In this document: positions 41,169 to 52,237 of the stretch, piece by piece | Position numbering within the stretch: the stretch's first letter is position 1 | Layout of the letters: every line of letters begins with the position of its first letter | Assembly (NCBI GenBank): GCA_947396885.1 | Contig: OX377201.1 | Location: 2,337,879-2,401,878 of the forward strand | Direction: 5' to 3' | Length of the DNA: 64,000 nt | Origin: Heligmosomoides polygyrus polygyrus | Taxonomy: Eukaryota; Nematoda; Chromadorea; Rhabditida; Heligmosomidae | Made by a program: the position numbers and the translations under genes | Notes under the pieces: generated by a model | Database searches by the model: none | Seen by the model: only the letters and a program-made list of their open reading frames with translations | What the model was told of the DNA's origin: nothing

Positions 41169-41674
41169 ATAGCCTTACCCAGCTCTTTGCAACGCTCCGT
41201 CGGATCTCCTCCGCCAGTTGTGCATGTCCTTGCGTGCCCCTGACAATTCGATGTGTACTTTTATTGGGAAAACCTGTGCACATTTGTTATTCTTTTCGAT
41301 AAAAAATTGGTGACCTTTACAGTAATTTTCAACGTTTCATAAGCAAACGAATAGAAGAAACCTGAAACTCATGGCAATCGCCTTGTATCTTGGCATCACC
41401 GCTGTAAATCCGGAACAGATATCACCTTCGAAGGAGTCGCAGTCGACAAAGATTTGTCGATATAGCTGAAATACGCTTCTGCTTAGAAGAAGGTCCTGGT
41501 TGGTTGACGGTCAGACGAGACCTTGGAGTATGGAAAGTGAGTGGCTAGGCATATCCAGGGATGATTTGAATAGGCGGCGGCACTGAGTGGGAACATCACA
41601 TTTCTGGCGAAGTCATCCGTGTAGTTGGCAGAAGCGGTTGTTATCAGAAGACTCGCGACTAGAAGGAACATCAT
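36327..41674 (-). CDS. secreted class 3 lipase (lipase gene 1), 8 exons
   Basis: Predicted secreted triacylglycerol-type lipase with an alpha/beta hydrolase fold. Minus-strand exons: 41674-41522, 41465-41362, 41239-41179, 39542-39417, 39006-38854, 38412-38320, 37649-37601, 36436-36327; 849 nt, 282 aa plus TGA. Signal peptide about residues 1-16 ([16 protein letters not shown]), then [20 protein letters not shown]. The oxyanion region is FRGT at 85-88. The nucleophile elbow GHSLGG has Ser153. Catalytic Asp211 is in [11 protein letters not shown] and His265 in SISDHRQYF. The GC splice donor after exon 4 (TGG/gcaagt) is unusual. The ATG lies 3 bases after a cttcag acceptor. The gene is tandem to lipase 2 with the same exon sizes for exons 2-7. 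Introns contain a hAT-like MITE pair, an RTE fragment, the R1 repeat and a simple-repeat tract. Family certain; substrate unknown. Confidence 0.94.
37104..37540. mobile_element. hAT-like MITE, longer copy 3
   Basis: Ends gggatctatcctagtccggg and inverted ccgaactaggatagatcc. The direct repeat gaattgg flanks it (37097-37103 and 37541-37547). Longer internal arms (ccacataa... / ...agttatgtgg). It lies in the last intron of lipase 1. Confidence 0.75.
37795..38126 (+). pseudogene. RTE-type retrotransposon 3' fragment
   Basis: Plus-strand frames contain [20 protein letters not shown], then [20 protein letters not shown] and [19 protein letters not shown]. This is homologous to the element at 14643-15250 in opposite genomic orientation. 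5' truncated, with frameshifts, so inactive. In the intron between exons 6 and 7 of lipase 1, opposite to the gene. Confidence 0.8.
38507..38655. repeat. MITE family J, copy 2
   Basis: Ends gagcgttctacccc / inverted gatagaacgtc. Matches 1719-1859 in reverse. In an intron of lipase 1. Confidence 0.55.
39085..39276. mobile_element. hAT-like MITE, diverged copy 4
   Basis: Left end gacttatcctaatcggaggg and right end cttccgactaggatagatcc are inverted copies. The target duplication is no longer clear. It lies in the intron that starts near exon 5 of lipase 1. Confidence 0.55.
39985..40960 (-). repeat. dispersed repeat R1, copy 2
   Basis: Shares tttgattgataatgtaaata, ggcatggcgcaatctct and aaaatggtcgcctccc with 17165-18520. 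Sits in the long intron between exons 3 and 4 of lipase 1. Confidence 0.55.
41106..41172. repeat. (aaat)n microsatellite
   Basis: About 16 uninterrupted aaat units, directly downstream of lipase 1 exon 3 (ends 41179) in its following intron. Similar short runs are at 39940 and 60020. Confidence 0.9.
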
Positions 41675-41780
41675 TACCTGAAGTGGAACAAAATGATATT
41701 TCCACTGGTGAAAATGGACGAAACTTAACTAACGCGAATAGATTTAGTTCACTAAGAAAGAGTCTGCGAGACAGAAAAAG

Positions 41781-42072
41781 GGAAAGGATAGAGGACGGAG
41801 TTATTTAATTCGTTTTGGGATGCGCCACGCACTCTACTTCTACGGGATGTCGTAAAGACGATTTGTAAGCAAATCTGGCCTATTCGATGACGTGCGGTGG
41901 CCAGCCGATGAACAAGTCGGCGCTTTATCCTTCCCAGACAAGTCTGGTACCAATTCACCGACCGCGGAGGGATGGAAGGCTTGGTTGGCCTGGGCGGGAA
42001 ATCCGAACCAGGAACCTTGGTATCGGGTTCACGCAACAGCCGGCAACTTATCCGATTGCGCTACACGCGTCC
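41781..42072 (-). mobile_element. tRNA-derived SINE
   Basis: Full-length. Minus-strand head gtgtagcgcaatcgg fits an RNA polymerase III A box; ggttcggatttccc is the B-box-like part. Located about 100 bases upstream of the lipase 1 start codon. Confidence 0.8.
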
Positions 42073-42409
42073 TGAAAGGCGGTTGCCTATCTTATTAGAA
42101 AGAATATTTATTTATTTATTTAGTTATTATTAATACATCCATAAGAATGCACCAACAGTGATCGTAATAAAGCCGTGACGAGATTGCCCAGAAAAACACG
42201 ATCAGAAAAAACTCAGAACTCAACTTACAATTAGCGAAAAACATTAGAAAGAGGGCCATCGAGAACATTGAGGAGAAGGCCCACCATCTATGAACCTGCG
42301 CTGTAAAGGGAGAAAATAACAAGACGAAGGGTAGGACAGCCAACCCACAAGTAACATGCTCACTACAGAAAATCGGATCAGTTCGCCCATGGTAAGCTTT
42401 GGTGTCATA

Positions 42410-42691
42410 AGGACAAGGATAAAGGACGGCGTTATTTAATCCCCTTTGGATGCGTCACGCATTCTACTTCTCGGGGAGGCGTGATGAATGCGCGTTTGGC
42501 CATACAATGACATGCGGTGGCCGGCCGATGTATAAGTCAGTGCTCTATCCTTCTCAGACAAGTCTGGTACCAATTCACTGACCCCAGAGGGATGGAAGGC
42601 TTGGTTGGCCTGGGCGGGAAATCCGAATCAGGAACCTGGTATCGAGTGCAGGCGACAGTCGGCCCCTCCTCCGACTGCGCTCCACGCGCCC
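42410..42691 (-). mobile_element. tRNA-derived SINE
   Basis: Full-length copy, same orientation as and 340 bases from the previous one. Shares ggtaccaattcactgacccc and gaaggcttggttggcctggg. Confidence 0.8.
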
Positions 42692-43976
42692 AACAGAGTA
42701 ATAAGTGCTATATAGTGCCTACGAAGATGACCATCCGTAGGCCAGTTGTGTGTGTGTATGAGACACTTTTGCCTGATGCCTGAAACAAGCTGTCAGAAAC
42801 TTGCAGTATTGCTACACTCCGTGCAAAATTATTGGTTCACCCCCGACTTGTCCATTACTACCAGAAGAATCCGCTGCCGAGGCTCTATGATGTTACCATC
42901 GTAGTCCACACTATCGAAAACCTTTATAAAAGAATTCTGAGCAGGTTATCTTGTCGGTGCAGGATACCTCGAAGTTTCATTGAAAATTTAACGAATGGAC
43001 ACCGGTGCAAAATATAAGCTCACTTCTCATAAAACCTGATTAATCACAAAATTACCTGTAGACAAAATAAGATTAGTACTTTGTCACATCACCATTGTTG
43101 TAAACAAGATCGAAAATTTTATTTGGAATACTACTGATGAAATTATCAATAACAGTTTCCCCTACATTGGTCTATGCATCAAGTATGGTTCAGAGACCGA
43201 AATTTAAGTGGTTCCATTTTTGTACACCTTGCGTACAAGAATGCCCCACAAGTTCTATATCGGGTTAGGATCTGGAAAACAACTAGGTCACTTCAAAAGT
43301 TGATTTCTTTTAGAGTTAAGCCCATCTGTAGTTGGCTGCGATACGTGTACATATGGATGCATTTCCTTGTTGGAAAGGTTGCGCCTTCGAAATCTTCTGA
43401 AGTATGGCAGAAGGTGATCTCTAAGCGATTTCTGGCAATCTTCACTGTCGATCATACACGAGACGACGTCAAAGGCAACAAGTCCGTATCCAGAAAACGC
43501 AGCCCAAACTATGAGACTTCGGGGAGCAAGCTGAACATACAGAAACGCGCGGCAGCCGCGGCGACTGCTGCGGCAAGCGCGACATCTACATAGTGTGTGC
43601 TGCTACAGTTACGAAGTCTAACGCTCTTGTAACTGCATGAACTGCTTTGGATATCTCTGCTCAGGTATTTGAGGGAGAGGAAACGGTTATTTGGGTGGGA
43701 ATCGGATGACCTAATTCAAGCAATAGACAATTGCTGCTATTGTGAAGCGATTTTGGATTCTTTCATGACACTATGTTCATTTCTTTAAGCCACATATCTG
43801 GATACAATACAGCATAACTCGAGAGTTTGTTAGAGCTCCGTTTCCGCCATAACAGCCCACCCAGGAGCGATGCATCAGTGGCTATTCATCGCGCGTGCGG
43901 CAGAGGCCGCCGCGCGCGCGGCGGAAACTTGTATGTTCGTACTACCAGCCTGAGACTTCCACCGCCAAAGTTGGAC

Positions 43977-44334
43977 CTGGGCCCGGATTCATCAACGCGC
44001 ATACCCATGGGTATGCTGGGTATAGGGGGTTGACATACCCACGATGTGGACATACCCACGATTCATGATAAACCTTACCCGCCAAATCGTGGGTATATCA
44101 GTGGGTAGAGAAAATCCGCCGATCGTTGTAGGTACATCCGTGTACCCGCGACTCATTCGCGCCCCATTGACAAAATGGCGCTCCAGTGAGATCGCGAAAG
44201 GCCTAGTTGTACCTTACCCCTGATTCCTTCCATGAATACGATTCGTAGCCACTACCCATTGCTGGTAGTGGGTATGATTCCCTTACGGTATCTCTACCTA
44301 TACCCATTGCTTGGTTGGTGAATCCGGGCCCTGG
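43977..44334. repeat. MITE family L, long copy, within the Tc1-like element
   Basis: gggcccggattcatcaacgc ... ttggtgaatccgggccc. The interior is rich in tacccacgat/gtgggtat palindromes. Confidence 0.65.
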
Positions 44335-44920
44335 AGAATGCTCGCTCCTCTTTCCTGAAATCCCTTCAGTAATGGAGTCTTTATGGGCCCGACGGGTGCA
44401 GACACTACTGGAGAGATATGAGGAAAGAGAAGCGAGTACCTCCAGGTGCAATTTTATCGGTGGAAGTCTCATGGTTTGGGCTGCATTTTCTGGATACTCC
44501 TGTTGCCCTGGAGTTCGTCTCGTGTGACATGAACAGCGAAGACTATCTGAAATTGCTCGGAGATCACCTATTGCTTTTTTTCAGAAAATTTCAAAAGCAC
44601 AACCTTGTTTTCCAACAAGATAATGCATTCATACACGGCCAACCACAAATTGGCTTGACTCCAACAGAATTCAACTTTTGGAGTAGCCTAGTTGTTCTCC
44701 AGATCTCAACTCGATAGAGAACCTGTGAAGCATTCTTGAATACGAAGTGTACACAAACGGAACCACTTACATTTCGGTTTCTGATCTGAAGAGTGCCATA
44801 CTTGATACATGGACCAATATAGAGCAAACTGCTATTGATAACCTTATCAGTAGTATGCGAAATGGAATTTTTGATGTTGTTTACAACAGAGGTGATGTGA
44901 AAATTACTAATCTTACTTTG
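44335..44920 (+). pseudogene. Tc1-like transposase, C-terminal half
   Basis: Plus-strand frames read SLMVWAAFSGYS, then DMNSEDYLKLLGDHLLLFF, KHNLVFQQDNAFIH (second catalytic D in QQDN), and after a frame change SPDLNSIENL with the third catalytic residue (E), then YEVYTNGTTYISVSDLKSAI and NLISSMRNGIFDVVYNRGDV. This is the classic Tc1 order. The N-terminal DNA-binding domains are missing and frameshifts occur near 44650 and 44720. The left arm (43160-43380, minus) repeats the last third. Confidence 0.8.
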
Positions 44921-45795
44921 TTTGTAGGTACTTTTGTGATTAGTCAGGTTTTTTAAAATGAAGTTAACCTATATTTTGCACCGGTCTCTATTCGGTACTT
45001 CTTCAATAAATGTTCGTGGCATCCTGCACCGACAAGGTAACCTGCTTAGAATTCTTCTTTAGTGGCTCTCAATATTGTAAAATACGATGGTAACATCACT
45101 GAGCCTAGCAAGCGGGTTCTCCTGATGGTAGTGGACAAGCAAGAACCTATAATTTTGCACCGGGGTGTATGATAGTGATCCTGAGGCACTTGAAGGTGTA
45201 GCAGCAAATAAACCATGCCAAAGTGATGGTGCCCCACACCTCCATTGTATTGGAACCCCGACAAGGTGCCTGATTCACCGACAGCATCACCATCATCCTC
45301 TCAGCCCCTACAAACAAAAACACGAAGACAGGGCACCTAGAAATGCAGAGCATATGGAGGAGGAAACTCAACTCCTTTAAGGCATTAAAACAATCTTCGT
45401 CTAGTCGATGGCACACATATAGGTGATTGGAGTTTAGTTATGATTTATTAGTAGTTACAAACACACTAATGCTAATTCATTGATGCTGTTTGGTGCAGAA
45501 GAAATTCCAAACACTAAGCAACATTTTATGGTTATCGATTGTCAGAGACTTTAGAAGAGGAGCTGTTGAAAGTTTTGGAGGTGAAACAGCTTTTATATTT
45601 CCCAGATTTTTCTCGCACATCGCGTGATGGTGTTATCTAAATCGCTTAATACTATTTCCTGCATTGCGAGGACTCGTCGCTCTGCTCTTCACCTTATTTG
45701 ATCAAAGCTCACCTACAGTTCCCATGAAATGTTCCTGCACCTGAGCGGACACAGCTGTTGAAACGCATGCCATTTCCAAGCCTTCTTAGTACTTA

Positions 45796-46290
45796 AGTGC
45801 TGTTGAGCGCATAGGCGACGAACTCTTTCCACCGCTGCCCGTCTTGGGCTATTTCTTCGCACTCCTTCCTAGAAATATTCATGACTTTTAGGTCAGTCAT
45901 GAGCGCGCGACGCCACGTGTTTTTTGGGCGGCCTCTAGTTCGCCTTCCTGGCGGTGTCCATTGCATGGCTGATCTTGGCAGGCGGTGCGCCGGCATTCGA
46001 AGAATGTGTCCGGCCAGGCGGAGTCGGCGTTGCACAACGGTTTCATAGAGGTTGCTCGAGCGGCAGCGTTGTAGTACCTCTTCGTTCGTTAAGCGGTCTG
46101 TATAGCGTATCCTCATTATTTGTCGTAGACATTTGCAGTGGAATGCGTTGATCCGTCTGATGATGCTAGCTGACATCTTCCATGTTTCGCTAGCGTACAC
46201 GGCAGTGGGGACGACTATCGAAGAACACAAACGCAGCTTGACGCTATTTGAAATTGAAGACGACGTCCGCAGTGGCTTAAGCTCCGAGAT
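45796..46290 (-). pseudogene. non-LTR retrotransposon, C-terminal fragment
   Basis: Minus strand: LCSSIVVPTAVYASETWKMS, IIRRINAFHCKCLRQIMRIR, YTDRLTNEEVLQRC, QRRLRLAGHILRMP, RTRGRPKNTWRRALMTDL, ending at TAG/TAA near 45793. This is the end of a reverse transcriptase ORF (thumb and GRP..TW motif), from a different clade than the RTE fragments at 14.7 and 37.8 kb. It is 5' truncated. The 145-codon frame is intact, so the insertion may be young. Confidence 0.8.
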
Positions 46291-46562
46291 CCATATACAA
46301 CAGCTGTTTCAAAATTTCCAAGCCTACAGCCTACAAATTCTATCAGTTCTTCGTAAAATATCGAGTTTTTCTTCTCATGAAGAGAAACTCGGTAATTGTT
46401 TATTCTACGTACCATCATCATGACGCTGTTACTCTAATGTGTTTATTGTCTTATTTGCAAACATTTTATTATTAGCAAATAAACACAATTACACGCAATG
46501 AAAACATAAAACACTCAAAAAACAACAGCACAACACAACCCATAGAAACTACTTACAAGTAC

Positions 46563-46640
46563 AGGGTGCGGCAAAATTACCCGTGCACTAAAATTCAATC
46601 ACTTTTGTTGCAAGTCGGTATCAGAAGGTTGAAAGATCTA
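46563..46640. repeat. MaT-like terminal repeat, single end
   Basis: tacagggtgcggcaaaatta resembles the ends of the element at 47375 (tacaggatgcaccaaaatta). No partner end was found. Similar lone ends: 3619-3644 (inverted, ttgagacaccctgta) and 62466-62480 (tagcccaccctgta). Confidence 0.45.
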
Positions 46641-47374
46641 GTGATCAGCTCGCGTAAGGCTGCTTTTTCGTATCACTGTCGTTCAGTGTTAGTAAGTGGT
46701 CTCCGTGATTTGTATTGTTCTCACGTTTTCGTCGTTTCGCTTCCTTTTTGCTAAGCATGAAGCACTCAACATTTGGATAGATAGTTCATAATCATGAACG
46801 ATGGGCGTAGTCCAATTTCTGCGAACGCTTACGTAGCTGTTCAACGTTGAGGAAAGTTTTGTATTCAGTTGTTTTCCCTTAGGAATAATGAGCGATTTTC
46901 TTCCGATTCTTATCAGTCAGACCACTCGCTCAGCCAAAACAACGTCCCGGCGTCGGCCACGTTATATAGCTTTGCACGATTTACCTATACAAATAGGTGT
47001 TCCAATTATTTTCATTCAAATTCGAATATTCATAAAAACCACCCTTTCGAATATCTTCGAATTCGAATACTCGGAAATTGTGGACATTCGAAACACTCGA
47101 ATATTCGAAAATTTTTGGGGAGCAGAACTAAGGTCTATAGTATACACTCGCGTCGACGGGTCGCGGCGACAATGTTGCCGGGGTAGCCATGCAGTTCGTA
47201 ACTATCCGCACAATACTGATGCCGCGATCCCAGGACTAAGGTAAGCCAATTTAGGCCTATGTTATATTTCGGCGACGCGTCGGCGACGCTATGTTGAGCG
47301 GGCGACAGTGTTACGCACTGCGTAGCAGCCCGCGTAACACTGTCGCGACGTCGCCGACAACAGCGTAGCCGAAG

Positions 47375-48303
47375 TACAGGATGCACCAAAATTATCGCGA
47401 CAAGGTATTCAATTGGGCGACAGAGAAAATACGGTACTTTCGAGAAACCAGCGATGCGATAATGTTTATCAGTCTATTGTAAACTATACGCAACATTGAG
47501 ATTCGAAGATATCTCCATCGGCATCGATACAGACTTTGAGGCGCTTCGGGAAGTCATCGACGGCGCCACGCAAGTAAGGCGCGTTGAGCTCATCCAACGC
47601 CTTCCTTCAAAGGATCCACGGGGCGGTGAGATTTCCCGCAGGCTTCGACTTCCAGAGTTGGCCAGACCGTGTAATCCATCGTATTCAAATTCGGAGAGTA
47701 GGCTGGCCACTCGTGGAAGCTGATGAATTGCGGAAAGTTGCCTTTGCACCAGTCTTGCAGCATTCTTGCTCTGTGAGCTGGACTCCTTCCTGTTTGATGG
47801 TCCAGGAGGGTGCACGTGAGTCTTCTTGTAGGCCTTAAGTCCCAGTTTACGGAAGATTCTTCTCAACGACGTCTCCATGATGTCCATTTTCCCGACAACC
47901 GGCGGACCTAGCGCGCCGGCTTCCTGCGTTTTCGTTCACGTACCCTCTTAATGTTGTCCGTAGTTGTCACAGATACGTGTCTTTCTCGTCCGGATCTATC
48001 ATCCTCGGTTTCCAGGTCTTCTTAGCGTCTGATGGGCCTACTCATAATACTTTGATGAACTCCAAGACGGTGGTGAATGTCGCGTGCCGCGAAGCTTTGA
48101 CGGTAAAGCTCAATGATTTAAGAACGGTGGCGCGAACGTTTCACTATCTTGAAAAACGATTTATTGTCATGCTTGACTAAGATAAGCATGAACTAATTGA
48201 CTCAATAAAAACTTTAAGAGCACGAAAAAAAAAGCAGACGCTCCAAATAAAAGGTCAAATTGTGTGCGCATGTGCTGTCGCCATAATTTTGGCGCACACT
48301 GTA
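47375..48303 (-). mobile_element. MaT-type (Tc1/mariner) transposon inserted at TA
   Basis: Inverted ends tacaggatgcaccaaaatta (47375) and, on the other strand, tacagtgtgcgccaaaatta (from 48303). It lies exactly at the TA of a hairpin MITE's gaagtataaca end. Length about 930 bases, shorter than an autonomous copy. Confidence 0.85.
47430..47890 (-). pseudogene. MaT-type transposase fragment
   Basis: On the minus strand, frames carry MDIMETSLRRIFRKLGLKAY (end of the DNA-binding region), then after a frame change FHEWPAYSPNLNTMDYTVW. The last of these is the SPN/D..DY motif with the third catalytic D. It continues LEAEACGKSHRPVDPLK. At least two frameshifts and an internal deletion remove the first catalytic blocks. 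Confidence 0.75.
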
Positions 48304-48309
48304 TAACAT

Positions 48310-49370
48310 AGGTCTTACTGCTAGCAGTAGGCTCAAGCACAGAACTGATATGGCGACATCGAAAAACCACTGCTGAACGCGTAGAAAACAATGGTGTTTC
48401 ATATGTGATGCTCTTCTCTTTCTATCTTTGTTCCTGTTTCATGCAGGAACCATGATTTAAAAGCACAAGAATAGCCAAAGAGTGTCACGACTGACTCCTT
48501 TACTGTGCCTTTAAAGCTTCTTTACTTCCTTCCTTTCATTTGTAGTTGGTTTGAATTTGAGACAGAACTTCATCCCACTTAAATCCATTGCAAGGCACTG
48601 CCGTTCCAAATCGTGCACCGGCAGAACGTAAAAAAAACCAAAGCGAGGAAACTACGCATAGCGACCACGCCAAAACCTTAACGGAAATTGTCGTGTCTTT
48701 CGTCACGGCTTTTAAAGGCCGCAGAGTCTCTGCAATCTTACAGATCCCGTCGCGCACAAGCCGAAGTGCAATATAGATTCTTCGCGACCGACTACAAACG
48801 CGTGCGCGGACTCTCGACAGTGTCCTACGCCTGTCTTCGTCGCAAGCGGTCCTGTCCGCTTCCTCTATTCGATAAGACGACTGTCATGGATTCGTCAGCG
48901 TAATTCATCTTAAAGCCGCAGATCTATCCAAGACGAAGACAAGGAGTTTGTGGCGGAGAATCGTCCCCTATACCACCCTCAGAAAGGGGCGGAGCAAAGG
49001 GCGCGACGAGCGTTCATTGTGGAGGAGATTTCCGGGTACGCAAGAATTGGGCTCCTTTGGAGTTTTTAATTTCGCTCTAATTGCTCTGTCCCGCGCCGGG
49101 TGCCGGCCGTCGATTCTTTAATCTTATTTTACAAACAGGTAGAGTATTAATCCGTATTATTATTGTATTGATCCTTCGGTCCTTCTTTTGGTCTACTTCG
49201 AGGTTTTTGGGCGACTTCACGCCAAATAACGAATCCGCAAACTGCGGGAGGTTTTCGCGGGCGCAAATAGGGTCCGGGGGTCATCGTATAAAGAGTGTCA
49301 CCAACACCAAGAAGACGAGACAAGGCACACTGATAGTAAAGAAAACAAACAAATAATGCTGTAGCTGCGT
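48310..49370. other. intergenic, no recognisable gene
   Basis: Short frames on both strands (48536-48776) are each other's shadows and lack family motifs or splice borders. Confidence 0.4.
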
Positions 49371-49408
49371 TCTGTGCTCTCCTCCGCCTCAGCGGAGGAG
49401 AGCACAGA
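49371..49408. repeat. short perfect hairpin in a larger GC-rich inverted repeat
   Basis: tgtgctctcctccgcctcag with its complement directly after it. Further out, gcgcaaatagggtccggggg (49261-49280) is inverted at 49750-49775 (ctcggaccctatttgcgcc), so 49256-49780 may be one palindromic element. Confidence 0.5.
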
Positions 49409-50529
49409 TTTAGGCAGGGGAAGAGACTCCAGGGTATGGCTCAGGTGACGCACCCGTGTTAGAATTGCCTACAACCTGGAGTTCCCTCCCTTGGCCAATT
49501 AGGAAGCACATAAGACGCGGGTCTATAATCGAAATGAAGAGATTAGACCGCATTTACATTCACTGTATGTAGCTACTCGCCACGCCGGCCCGCCGCGCCT
49601 TTTATTTTGCGTGTCAAAGGTTTCGAAAGGCAAACGTTAGACTCTTGGTCAAGCCTAGGGGGTTGGGGGTGGGTGAGCAAGGGGGATAAATGAAGATCGC
49701 ACGCCTCCCAGCAGGGGGAGGGTGTCCCTCCTGACAGTCCCCCTGTGGTGACCCTCGGACCCTATTTGCGCCTTTTCGCGCGCCACAAACTCACCTAACT
49801 AGGGCGGCGCGGGCAGGGTGGAAAGTGGCCGGCGGGCGGGATCGTGTAGGGTACGTGTGCCCCCCGGAGTTTGCAGTGGGACATCGAGGAGAGGAGATGA
49901 TCGACTCCGGCACGACGCCGGGAGGAGGTCACCGTGGCCTATGATGGATGAGAAGCACCGCTTTGTGGGCACAGGCGGGACGTCTTGTCTACTTTGCCAC
50001 CGTTGTTGTCCGACTTTCCGCTAGTTACAAGGTTGGGTTGCTTGATATGTATGTTTTGTTTATATTACAGCTCTGAAAATGTTGTGTATACTTGGCAGTA
50101 AATCTACATGACATATCTTGTGTCTTGCAGACGATTCGAAAAGACTGCTTCATCCAACGCATCTTTATTGGCGGCAAGTACTAAGAATGTGAGAACGGAG
50201 GCTGAGTGGCGTGTGGGGTAGTGGCGCAGGAATGTAGAGGACTCAGCGAGCTAAATGCGACCGTAGTACGACCCATTGCGGTTTGGTTAAGGCAGCAGGG
50301 CCAATAGCCACATCGCAGGCAGTGGTGAGCATTAGCGTAGGTAGGTACGGTACCCACCGATATGTCTCACAACCGGGCTTCGTGCTCAGGCTGTTCACCG
50401 GTGCCGGTGGACTCGATCCCGGGAAAGCACAGAACTGTTGGTACTTTATTAAACAGATCTTCTTCTGCCGCTTTTCTCTTTTCTTTTTCCTTTCGCTTTT
50501 TTGGTGGCCCATCACCACGCCATCTTCTC

Positions 50530-51900
50530 AATAGCGTCGTCTGCTGTGGCGCCAACTTTGGCGAGATCTCTCTTGATGACGCCCTTCCACCTCTTCGTTG
50601 GGGCTAGCTTTCGCGCTGCCTCGAAATCTAATGCCAACCTTCTGAGATGAATCTCTGGTCTTCTGAGAATGTGTACATACCACCCCAGACGCTGCTCCCT
50701 TGTCTCCAGCTAGATCGGGGCCAGGAGTGCGCGTTAATTTTTTCGGCAAATTTTTAACGACCATTTTTAACGAAAAATTTTTGCGTTAAAATCGAGGGAT
50801 TCGGTAAATTAGTTAAATAATGTTTTCCTTACTGCAGTCAGTTTAGCAGCATTTTAATTTATAAAAAGCCAGATTTTTCTCTTTTTGTTGGTTTCTTCAA
50901 CTTCATCTACATGGCAAGGCGACGGGGCGTGATGTACGACCGAGTTGGCGAGGGGTTGGAGCCGACTTTCTATCCCAGCGCACCGAGAGGCCGGGAAAAT
51001 TTGCTTTATGTCCCAAAAGTTTCGTAAGGCAGCCATTCGACTCTCATGGAAGCCTAGGGGGTGAGCCAGTGGGACGAGGGGAAGATGGAATGCCCTCCCC
51101 CTGCGAGGGGCGTGGCCCATTTCGTACACCCTTACCGTCCGCCGAAATTTCACAAATGGTGCGTAAAATGTCGTTGTTGCGATGTAACGAGAAATTTTCG
51201 TCGTTAAATTTCGTTAACAAATTTTTAACGAAAAATGTCGGTAAATCCGGTAAATCGTTAATGGTTAAACGCACACCTCTGATCGGGGATATCTTCAACA
51301 CTGTCCTAACATCCTCATTTCGCACCCAGCCCCGACGGGGGGTCTATCCACGTGCCATTGAGCATTCTCATTACCGTAGCGTGAACTTGCCGCTCATGCG
51401 CCTTACCTAGGGCACATGAGCGGCAAGTTCACGCTGTCGTAGAGGAGGACAGGCCTCACTACTGCTCCATAGAGCCTGCCTGTGAGTGTGTTGGAACATC
51501 TACTGTCGCAGAGGAGTCTTGTCCCGTCATTTGAGCCCGCTGCATTTATCCGCCCTCTTACCTTCTGGTCCACACTTTATGTCTCGGATAGGTCACTTTC
51601 GAGGTGGCGGAATTCTTCCACCTTCTCAATAGCCTTCCAGTGACAGTCTAGGAGCAGCCCAGTGCAGCGCTCAGATCTAGTGAACCACGTCTTCTTCACA
51701 TTCAGCCCAGACGCTGTTCTCGAAGACACCTTGCCACAGCTGTACCTTCTTCTCCCAACTGTCGGCTGCTACGTGAGGATGGTCCTAAGAAGGCCTTTTT
51801 TGAGGTGATTCACTATGCAGTCAAGCGTCAGCAGAAAGAGGAATGGTCTCAGAGCCCCCTCTGTGACCTGCATCTTTCTTTCTATTGAGAAAAGGCATTC
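50530..51900 (-). pseudogene. non-LTR retrotransposon remnant, interrupted
   Basis: Minus-strand frames: upstream piece (51300-51780) reads KVEEFRHLESDLSET, VRGRINAAGSNDGTRLLCD and LTGRLYGAVVRPVLLYDS (the RI.AA...G.L.D...KIY..VVRP.LLYG motif of these ORFs) and EMRMLGQC. The downstream piece (50540-50730) reads LGWYVHILRRPEIHLRRLA, LDFEAARKLAPTKRWKGVIK and RDLAKVGATADDAIEK. The two are separated by an inserted palindromic element. Many stops, so dead. Confidence 0.7.
50729..51281. mobile_element. palindromic element inserted in the retrotransposon remnant
   Basis: Ends tgcgcgttaattttt and inverted ttaatggttaaacgcac. Flanks gatcggggccaggag (left) and ctctgatcgggga (right) suggest a small duplication (gatcgggg). 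Inner sequences taacgaaaaa/tttttaacg alternate. A similar right end is at 61080-61165 and a related stretch at 59610-59730. Confidence 0.5.
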
Positions 51901-52237
51901 TTTTCAAAACGATCTTTAATAACTAGTAGTTACTAATCATGGGCACATTCTGAGGTATGATACATGTCGATTATGATAGCTCAGCACGTGTTAAACCTGA
52001 CAGAGCTCCGGTGCTTCAGCACCGGGCTGACTGGTCTACTCATACACAGCAATTTGTACAAACACAGCATTTCTTAAAAATGTTACACATTCAGCGATTG
52101 GCTGCTATGGTCCGGTGAACGAGAGGAGATTCGAATTCGACGCAACGCTTGAGAACAGTCAGTACTGACATTACACGTATCACTGCATACAGTAATCTCT
52201 TGTGAATTGAAATCCAAGAAGGCTGTCAGCATTGCTT

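Larger units (their letters stand above)
42813..45169. mobile_element. palindromic Tc1-like element
   Basis: The left 570 bases (from tacactccgtgcaaaattat) and right 570 bases (ending ataattttgcaccggggtgt) are inverted copies that include the 3' part of a Tc1 transposase gene in both arms. A second pair of ends (caccggtgcaaaatataagc at 43009; tatattttgcaccggtctc at 44968-44986) lies inside, suggesting one Tc1-type element within another, or duplicated ends. The middle carries a family L MITE at 43977-44334. Confidence 0.7.
47250..48315. repeat. hairpin MITE family D, interrupted by a MaT transposon
   Basis: 47250-47374 begins ggcctatgttatatttcggc and ends cgtagccgaagt. After the 0.93 kb insertion the last dozen bases of the hairpin (taacataggtctta) follow. 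Compare the intact copy at 1414-1518, where gccgaagtataacattgg is continuous. Confidence 0.75.

Noticed and set aside
41106..41172. CRISPR-like or other spaced repeat array
   Set aside because: It is a simple (aaat)n microsatellite. No spaced repeat arrays were found, and the DNA is eukaryotic.
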